The notes below the pieces were generated by a model that made no database searches, was not told the DNA's origin, and saw only the letters and a program-made list of their open reading frames with translations. The position numbers were made by a program, and so were the translations under genes. A stretch of 8,412 nt of DNA. Source: Bacteroidia bacterium. GTDB lineage: Bacteria > Bacteroidota > Bacteroidia > Bacteroidales > UBA5342. Shown here piece by piece: positions 1 through 5,440 of the stretch; positions within the stretch are counted from its first letter, which is position 1, and each line of letters begins with the position of its first letter. The stretch is taken from contig JAUIMD010000060.1 of NCBI GenBank assembly GCA_030433225.1, positions 1 through 8,412 on the forward strand, given 5' to 3'.

Positions 1-765
1 GACCCTGAGGATGCTAAAAATGCCGTGCTCGAAATTCGGGCAGGTACCGGAGGCGATGAAGCCAGTATTTTTGCCGGGGATTTATACCGTATGTACACGA
101 AGTATTGTCAGGCCAAAGGCTGGAAGCTTTCCACCACCCACATGAGCGAAGGAACCTCGGGAGGTTACAAGGAAATTGTGATGAACGTAGAAGGGGCTGG
201 CGTGTATGGAATTTTAAAATACGAGTCGGGAGTGCACCGGGTACAACGCGTGCCGCAAACCGAAACGCAGGGACGGGTACATACGTCTGCGGCAACGGTA
301 GCCGTGTTGCCTGAGGCCGAAGAATTTGACGTGGTATTGCGTAACGAAGACATCCGTCGGGATGAGTTTTGCTCCTCCGGACCTGGAGGTCAGTCGGTGA
401 ACACGACGTATTCCGCCATACGTTTAACCCACTTACCAACCGGTATTGTGGTGCAGTGCCAGGATCAGAAATCGAAACTGAAAAACCTCGACAAAGCCAT
501 GGCCGAATTGCGTACCCGTTTGTATAACCTGGAGTACCAAAAGCACATGGAAGAGATTTCTTCCAAACGTAAAACGATGGTATCGTCGGGTGACCGTTCC
601 GCAAAAATTCGTACGTATAACTATCCGCAAGGCCGGGTGACAGATCACCGGATTAACCTTACCTTGTACAATTTACCATCCATAATGGAAGGTAATATTC
701 AGGAAATTATTGATAAACTGATTATTGAAGAAAATTCAGCGCGATTGCAGGAAGCTGAATTTTAA
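1..765 (+). CDS. prfA: Peptide chain release factor 1 (RF1), 3' part, cut by window edge
   Basis: RF1 recognises UAA and UAG stop codons in the ribosomal A site and triggers hydrolysis of peptidyl-tRNA. The frame is open from base 1, giving 254 codons to the TAA at 763-765. Comparing the GGQ position with E. coli RF1 (233-235), about 100 N-terminal residues lie outside the window. Visible landmarks in window numbering are RAGTGGDEA near residue 13, the stop-codon-reading tripeptide P85-Q86-T87 within GVHRVQRVPQTETQGR, the catalytic G129-G130-Q131 within SSGPGGQSVNTT, and RTYNYPQGRVTDHR near 204. The PxT tripeptide and the GPGGQ-VNTT context mark RF1 rather than RF2, which carries SPF. The GTG at 25 is an internal valine codon, not a start. 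pyrF follows after 32 bp on the same strand, so co-transcription is likely. Identification is near certain. Confidence 0.96.
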   Translation, partial: DPEDAKNAVLEIRAGTGGDEASIFAGDLYRMYTKYCQAKGWKLSTTHMSEGTSGGYKEIVMNVEGAGVYGILKYESGVHRVQRVPQTETQGRVHTSAATVAVLPEAEEFDVVLRNEDIRRDEFCSSGPGGQSVNTTYSAIRLTHLPTGIVVQCQDQKSKLKNLDKAMAELRTRLYNLEYQKHMEEISSKRKTMVSSGDRSAKIRTYNYPQGRVTDHRINLTLYNLPSIMEGNIQEIIDKLIIEENSARLQEAEF

Positions 766-797
766 TCTGATAAATTGACATCCCCCTATATTACATT

Positions 798-1625
798 ATG
801 AACGCAGCGCAGTTATTTGAAAGTATCAGGCAAAAAAAGAGTTTTTTATGTGTGGGTTTAGATACCGATATCCAAAAAATTCCAAAACATTTGCTCGATA
901 CCACCGATCCGATTTTCAACTTTAATAAAGAAATTATTGACGCTACCATTGCGTATACTGTAGCCTATAAGCCTAACCTGGCGTTTTACGAAAGCCTGGG
1001 GTATAGCGGTATGGAAAGTCTGGAAAAAACGGTAAAGTACCTGCGCCAGAAACAGGAGGATATTTTTATTATTGCCGATGCCAAGCGTGGGGATATAGGC
1101 AACACTGCCGCCATGTATGCACGTGCATTTTTCGATCACCAGGATTATGATGCGGTAACGCTGGCACCCTATATGGGGGCTGATTCGGTACTTCCCTTTA
1201 CTACTTACCTGGGGAAATGGGCCATTATTTTGGCACTAACCTCCAATAAAAGTGCCAGTGATTTTCAGTACTTCAATGATGGCAAACAGGCATTGTTTGA
1301 AAAAGTGATGGAAACCTCAAAGCAATGGGGAACTACGGATAACCTTATGTATGTGGTGGGAGCTACCAAAGCGGATATGCTGAAAGACATACGCAAGCAC
1401 ACCCCGGAGCATTTCCTTTTAGTGCCCGGTGTAGGAGCACAGGGCGGGAGTTTAGCCGAAGTAGCCGAAAATGGAATGAACCACCAATGTGGCTTGCTCG
1501 TAAATTCATCGCGTGGTATAATTTATGCCGACACCACTGAAAACTTTGCAAAAGTAGCTGCACAAAAGGCCAGCGAATTGCAACAGGAAATGGAGGTAGA
1601 GCTTAAAAAAGCCGGTTTGTTGTAG
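798..1625 (+). CDS. pyrF: Orotidine 5'-phosphate decarboxylase (long, type 2 form)
   Basis: This enzyme catalyses the last step of de novo UMP synthesis, converting OMP to UMP plus CO2 in the cytoplasm without a cofactor. The protein is 275 residues, the length of the long subfamily found in Bacteroidota and Actinobacteria, not the roughly 230-245 residues of the E. coli type. Seen in sequence: the first-strand motif CVGLDTD (18-24), the catalytic DxKxxD as D94-A-K96-R-G-D99 within IIADAKRGDIGNTA, TLAPYMGADS (121-130), the phosphate-binding loop PGVGAQGG (210-217), and NSSRGIIYA (236-244). The ATG at 798 gives the expected N-terminus; no convincing Shine-Dalgarno precedes it, as is common in Bacteroidota. 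It lies 32 bp after prfA and is followed 29 bp later by a hairpin terminator, so it probably ends that transcription unit. Confidence 0.96.
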   Translation: MNAAQLFESIRQKKSFLCVGLDTDIQKIPKHLLDTTDPIFNFNKEIIDATIAYTVAYKPNLAFYESLGYSGMESLEKTVKYLRQKQEDIFIIADAKRGDIGNTAAMYARAFFDHQDYDAVTLAPYMGADSVLPFTTYLGKWAIILALTSNKSASDFQYFNDGKQALFEKVMETSKQWGTTDNLMYVVGATKADMLKDIRKHTPEHFLLVPGVGAQGGSLAEVAENGMNHQCGLLVNSSRGIIYADTTENFAKVAAQKASELQQEMEVELKKAGLL

Positions 1626-1653
1626 AACAACGCATCTAAAAAAATAAAAGAAG

Positions 1654-1679
1654 GCTGCACCGTGTGCAGCTTTTTTTTT
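1654..1679 (+). terminator. Rho-independent terminator after pyrF, probably bidirectional
   Basis: A perfect 7-bp stem (GCTGCAC at 1654-1660 and GTGCAGC at 1664-1670) with a 3-nt loop CGT is followed by nine T residues (1671-1679). The upstream flank at 1638-1652 is A-rich, so read on the minus strand the same hairpin is followed by a T-rich tract. It sits between the convergent pyrF (stop at 1625) and guanine deaminase (stop at 1722) genes and can plausibly end both transcripts. The stem and T tract are seen directly; use in both directions is inferred. Confidence 0.88.
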
Positions 1680-1721
1680 GCGGTATGGTCCGGTTCGCCC
1701 TGCAAGTATGGATTGTAGGCC

Positions 1722-2210
1722 TTAGTACCTTATTTTATTGTCCAGGTTTTCCCAAATCTCAAACAGGGTGAGGGCTTCCTCTCTGAATTGTTGCACAAAC
1801 GGAATTTTCCTGTCCGCCAGTGGTTTTTCAATCTTCTGATAAATAAGGCGATCATCAAATTGCTGTTGCGCAGCGTCATGTTTTGTTGCGCCATACACCA
1901 CCATTTTAGGTCTTGCCCAATAAATGGCACCCAGGCACATGGGGCAGGGCTCACAGGTCGTATACAGCACACAGTCATCCAATTGGTAGGTCCCAATATT
2001 TTTACAGGCATCGCGTATGGCCACCACTTCGGCATGTGCAGTGGGGTCGTTATCGGGCGCTACACGGTTGTGTCCTTTGCCCACCACAACACCGTTACGT
2101 ACTACCAGGGCTCCAAAAGGCCCTCCCTGGCGCAGGGCAATTCCTTCACGGGCAAATTCTATGGCCTCCTGCATGTATTTGTATCCTGCATGTTCAGTTT
2201 TCTCTTCCAT
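1722..2210 (-). CDS. guaD: Guanine deaminase, small zinc-dependent (CDA fold)
   Basis: Predicted to convert guanine to xanthine plus ammonia in purine salvage or catabolism. The 162-residue protein carries the cytidine-deaminase-fold zinc site: H59-A-E61 (Zn ligand and proton-shuttle Glu) and P88-C89-P-M-C92 (two Zn ligands) within TTCEPCPMCLGAIYWARPK. It fits the B. subtilis GuaD pattern rather than the tRNA adenosine deaminase TadA. QGGPFGALVV, DDCVLYT, AIYWARPK, the FDD near 118-120 and an extreme C-terminal Tyr (Y162) all have counterparts there with a constant offset of about six residues. In B. subtilis GuaD the C-terminal Tyr is contributed by a domain-swapped tail to the partner's active site. 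The ATG at 2210 matches the expected N-terminus. The gene stands alone, convergent with pyrF and divergent from the prenyl synthase. A general nucleoside deaminase remains possible, but GuaD is favoured. Confidence 0.87.
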   Translation of the reverse strand: MEEKTEHAGYKYMQEAIEFAREGIALRQGGPFGALVVRNGVVVGKGHNRVAPDNDPTAHAEVVAIRDACKNIGTYQLDDCVLYTTCEPCPMCLGAIYWARPKMVVYGATKHDAAQQQFDDRLIYQKIEKPLADRKIPFVQQFREEALTLFEIWENLDNKIRY

Positions 2211-2276
2211 TTGCTAAAGGTAGCCATTAAATTGCAGCGCCCTTTTATGCCTTTTTAGGAGAAGTGATTTTTTACT

Positions 2277-2284
2277 TATATTTG
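2277..2284 (+). promoter_or_regulatory. Candidate Bacteroidota-type -7 box for the prenyl synthase operon
   Basis: TATATTTG at 2277-2284 matches the Bacteroidota sigma-ABfr -7 consensus TAnnTTTG exactly. It lies 16 nt before the ATG at 2301, implying a very short 5' leader. A TTTTTA stretch around 2252-2257 sits at about the right distance for a -33 element but lacks the TTG consensus. The position fits an operon promoter, since the gene to the left is transcribed away. An 8-mer with two free positions can occur by chance, so this is a moderate call. Confidence 0.5.
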
Positions 2285-2300
2285 ACGAAAATCGACCAAA

Positions 2301-3272
2301 ATGAATTTCGCCGAAGCCTCAACCCTCATCAACGATGAAATAGAAAAACTGAACTGGAATATTGAGCCCGAGGGCTTATACGCTCCTGTTCAGCATATTT
2401 TGTCCAATGGTGGAAAGCGCTTGAGACCCTCCATTCTTTTAATGACCAGCTCCATATTTACCCAGGAAACCAGTCATGCCATTGCGCCTGCAATTGGGGT
2501 GGAAATTTTTCACAACTCAACGCTTTTGCACGACGATTTGATGGATGGAGCTACCCTGCGAAGAAACCAGGAAACGGTACACGTGAAATGGAACGATAAT
2601 ACGGCCATTCTTTCGGGTGACGCCATGATTCTGTTGGCCTCAAAATTTATGTGCAACTGCCCCTCCCAATACCTGAAGCCCGTACTGGAGGTGTACAACA
2701 AAATTGCTCTGGAAGTATGCGATGGGCAGCAATACGACATGGATTTTGAACAACGCACGGATGTAACCATTAACGAATACCTGCAAATGATTGAGCTGAA
2801 AACAGCCGTATTGTTGGCCGGAAGTATTAAAATCGGGGCTATTCTGGGAGGTGCCTCGGTAGGTGATCAGGACAAGCTTTACCGTTTTGGTGTAAACCTG
2901 GGGCTTGCATTTCAAATGGTGGATGACCTGCTGGATGTGTATGGCGATGAGGCTACGTTTGGAAAGGAAATAGGAGGAGACATTGCCAGCAATAAAAAAA
3001 CATTTATGCTTATTTCTGCCATGGATAGGGCAAGCGGGCAAACACGTGAAAAGTTGCAGGGCTGGTTGCACGCCGAAACTTTTAACAGGGACGAAAAAAT
3101 TAAAGAAGTAACCGCCATTTACAATGCTTTGGGCATTAAGCAGCTGGCAGAGGAGAAAGCAGAAGCCTATTTTCACCAAAGCCTGGAGGCGCTCTCGCAG
3201 CTTTCGGTTCAAAACGAAACCGTTACCCAACTGGCCGATCTTGCCACCCAAATGTTGAAAAGAAACAATTAG
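2301..3272 (+). CDS. trans-Prenyl (polyprenyl) diphosphate synthase
   Basis: This enzyme condenses isopentenyl diphosphate onto an allylic diphosphate to make a linear all-trans prenyl chain, the precursor of quinones, carotenoids or lipids. It is cytoplasmic and Mg2+-dependent. The 323-residue protein shows the full family set: GGKRLRP (37-43), the first Asp-rich motif D78-D79-L-M-D82 followed by R87-R88, K167-T168, F204-Q205, the second Asp-rich motif D208-D209-L-L-D212, and GKEIGGDIASNKKT (221-234). FARM is the plain DDxxD form without the two-residue insert of bacterial farnesyl synthases. The residues four and five before it are T74 and S73, both small; many Bacteroidota relatives have an aromatic residue at the fifth position. 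A product longer than C15 is therefore likely, but the exact chain length cannot be read. It is the first gene of a three-gene run with two glycosyltransferases. Confidence 0.93.
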   Translation: MNFAEASTLINDEIEKLNWNIEPEGLYAPVQHILSNGGKRLRPSILLMTSSIFTQETSHAIAPAIGVEIFHNSTLLHDDLMDGATLRRNQETVHVKWNDNTAILSGDAMILLASKFMCNCPSQYLKPVLEVYNKIALEVCDGQQYDMDFEQRTDVTINEYLQMIELKTAVLLAGSIKIGAILGGASVGDQDKLYRFGVNLGLAFQMVDDLLDVYGDEATFGKEIGGDIASNKKTFMLISAMDRASGQTREKLQGWLHAETFNRDEKIKEVTAIYNALGIKQLAEEKAEAYFHQSLEALSQLSVQNETVTQLADLATQMLKRNN

Positions 3273-3276
3273 CAAG

Positions 3277-4320
3277 TTGTCTAAAATATTTATCATCCGT
3301 TTTAGTTCTATTGGCGACATTATTCAATGTATGTCGGTTACGCAGGGCATAAAAAAAGCCCAACCGAATATCGAAATTCACTGGATTACCCGAAAAGATA
3401 TTGCACCAATTTTAAAAACCGACGGCGACATTGACCGCATTTGGGAGTTTGACCGGAAGGTCGGATTAAAGGGCTTGATAAACCTTGCTTTTGCCCTAAA
3501 ACGCGAACAGCCGGATGTGGTGTACGATGCGCACCTCAACATGCGATCATTTATAGTGAAGGCGGTACTTTGCCCGGTGTGGAAACGCATGTTTGGCTGG
3601 GGACCAAAGTGCATTATACGGCGTAAAAACCGGTTTGGTCGCTTTCTCTTTTTTACGCTGGGCGTTAAAAATGCCATTGAATTTCCGTTTCGGGGCATGG
3701 TTTCCTTTCAACGTCCGCTCATTAAGCAGGGACTTTTTGTGCACACGAAAGAAAGAAAGCAATGGCACTTTCCTGATGCCATTGTACAAAAGGTAGAGCA
3801 ACTGTTTAAAGCCGAAGCACTGGAAGACATGGATTTTATCACCTTGATCCCTTCTGCTGCCTGGGAGCTGAAACGCTGGCCGGTGGGACATTGGCGTAAG
3901 CTGGTAAAACTTTTGCCTGATAAACGGTTTGTAATTTTAGCAGGCCCGGAAGATACCTTTACCAAAGAAATTGAGGCGGCTGCCCCTGAACGTGTGGTTA
4001 ATTTTGCCGGAAGAACAAACCTGCTCGAAAGCTTTTATGTTGTATTTCGCTCGCAATTGGTAGTATCGGCAGATACCGGGTTTTTACATGCTGCCGACTT
4101 GTTTAAACGCGATGCCATTTCCCTGATGGGACCCACAGCGTACGGGCATCCAACCGGCGAAACGGTAAAAATACTGGAACTTGACCTGCCGTGCAGGCCG
4201 TGTACAAAAGAAGGAAATTCGGAGTGTAAGCTCAGCGAAATAAAAAAATGCCTGGTGGATATTACCCCCGCTATGGTTAAACAGGAAGTGGATGAGGCCT
4301 GTAAAATCCTTGAATTATGA
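3277..4320 (+). CDS. GT9-family glycosyltransferase (ADP-heptose:LPS heptosyltransferase-like)
   Basis: A GT-B fold glycosyltransferase of family GT9, which in characterised members adds heptose or a related sugar to lipopolysaccharide core on the cytoplasmic face of the inner membrane. Landmarks in the 347-residue protein are an N-terminal Rossmann strand and loop with S11-I-G13-D14 (IIRFSSIGDIIQ), the donor-side motif SAAWELKRWP (193-202), and the family signature D266-T-G-F-L-H271-A-A. A cysteine cluster C306-x2-C309-x7-C317-x7-C325 follows near the C-terminus, as seen in many GT9 proteins. The start is TTG at 3277, 4 nt after the preceding stop; the next Met (residue 19) would remove the first strand and GD loop, so TTG is preferred. 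The ATGA overlap with the next gene indicates coupled translation. Sugar and acceptor are unknown. Confidence 0.9.
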   Translation: MSKIFIIRFSSIGDIIQCMSVTQGIKKAQPNIEIHWITRKDIAPILKTDGDIDRIWEFDRKVGLKGLINLAFALKREQPDVVYDAHLNMRSFIVKAVLCPVWKRMFGWGPKCIIRRKNRFGRFLFFTLGVKNAIEFPFRGMVSFQRPLIKQGLFVHTKERKQWHFPDAIVQKVEQLFKAEALEDMDFITLIPSAAWELKRWPVGHWRKLVKLLPDKRFVILAGPEDTFTKEIEAAAPERVVNFAGRTNLLESFYVVFRSQLVVSADTGFLHAADLFKRDAISLMGPTAYGHPTGETVKILELDLPCRPCTKEGNSECKLSEIKKCLVDITPAMVKQEVDEACKILEL

Positions 4321-5435
4321 GAATAGGGTTTGACGGAAAACGGGCATTGTACAATAAAAGCGGTTTGGGCAGTTACTCGCGCAATACCATACACGCACTC
4401 AGTACCTACCAACCCAATTGGGAGTTGTTTGTGTTCAGGCACAGCAAAAAACCCATGCTCCCTTTTACTTACGAAAGCAACGTAAATTTTGTTACCCCAC
4501 ACAATGCTTTTTACCGCCGTTTTGGCAAATTGTGGCGCATGCAGGGAATTTCGGCAGCACTAAAAAAAATGCCCCTCGACATTTACCACGGATTAAGCCA
4601 TGAGCTGCCCCTGGGAATTGAAAAAACCGGGGTTAAAACGGTGGTTACCATGCACGATGTTATTTTTTTACGCCACCCCGAATTGTTCGATGCGTCGTAT
4701 CGGATGATTTTTCGCAAGAAATATGCCCATGCCTGCAAAGTTGCCGACCGGTTTATTGCCATTACCAAGCAAAGTAAGCAGGATGTGATGCACTATTTCA
4801 AGGTTCCTTCTGACAAAATTGATGTTATTTACCAGGATTGCAGCCCGCTGTTTCACGAAAAAATTCCGATAGAAAAGGTGCAGCAAATCCGGCAAAAATA
4901 TGCCTTACCCGAAACTTTTATTTTGTATGTGGGTACTATTGAACCCCGTAAAAATTTATTGGCCGTGTTTAAAGCCATCCACCGGGGAAATATAGATGTG
5001 CCCATAGTGGCCGTAGGGCGTCCCACGCGGTACCTGGATGAAGTGAAAGCCTACGTTGCCAAGAATGGATTGGAAAACAAAGCCATTTTTCTGCACCAGG
5101 TGAGCAACGAGGAACTTCCGGCTATGTACAAGGCAGCCAGGTTGTTCGTATTTCCTTCCATGTTTGAGGGATTAGGCTTACCCATAGTAGAAGCCATGAA
5201 TGTGGGGATACCGGTAATTACTACCAATGGAAGTTGTTTTCCGGAAATTGGCGGGGATGCAGCCCGTTACGTGAACTATGGCAATACCGATGAAATGATT
5301 GCCGCCATAACCGACATCTTACTTCACGATGAACTTCATGCCTCCATGGTGGAAAAAGGACGGAAACAAGCCGCCACATTTAATGAAGAGGACATTGTAA
5401 AAGATCTGGTAAAAGTGTACCAAAAGGTACGTTAA
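4317..5435 (+). CDS. GT4-family glycosyltransferase (GT-B fold)
   Basis: A retaining, nucleotide-sugar-dependent glycosyltransferase of family GT4, 372 residues, expected at the cytoplasmic face of the inner membrane in polysaccharide or glycolipid assembly. The N-terminal half has the glycine loop KSGLGSYSRN (14-23), HGLSHELPL (91-99) and TMHDVIFLRHPE (111-122). The C-terminal half has the strand and loop GTIEPRKNL (206-214) and the EX7E nucleotide-sugar motif from E284 to E292 within VFPSMFEGLGLPIVEAM. Its ATG overlaps the stop of the GT9 gene (ATGA at 4317-4320), a sign of translational coupling in one operon. It ends 5 bp before the stop of the convergent gene. The N-terminal form resembles mannosyl- or rhamnosyltransferases of O-antigen clusters, but donor and acceptor cannot be assigned. 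Confidence 0.92.
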   Translation: MRIGFDGKRALYNKSGLGSYSRNTIHALSTYQPNWELFVFRHSKKPMLPFTYESNVNFVTPHNAFYRRFGKLWRMQGISAALKKMPLDIYHGLSHELPLGIEKTGVKTVVTMHDVIFLRHPELFDASYRMIFRKKYAHACKVADRFIAITKQSKQDVMHYFKVPSDKIDVIYQDCSPLFHEKIPIEKVQQIRQKYALPETFILYVGTIEPRKNLLAVFKAIHRGNIDVPIVAVGRPTRYLDEVKAYVAKNGLENKAIFLHQVSNEELPAMYKAARLFVFPSMFEGLGLPIVEAMNVGIPVITTNGSCFPEIGGDAARYVNYGNTDEMIAAITDILLHDELHASMVEKGRKQAATFNEEDIVKDLVKVYQKVR

Positions 5436-5440
5436 GCTCC

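Noticed and set aside
25..27. GTG at 25 as a start codon for release factor 1
   Set aside because: The frame is open and conserved upstream to base 1 (DPEDAKNAV), so this is an internal Val codon in a gene cut by the window edge.
14..604. 196-codon minus-strand ORF opposite prfA
   Set aside because: It overlaps a conserved release factor reading frame and its translation is Arg/Pro/Ser-rich without domain features, as expected for antisense.
2640..3320. 226-codon minus-strand ORF opposite the prenyl synthase
   Set aside because: It is a shadow of a well-supported gene on the other strand with no domain or start-site support.
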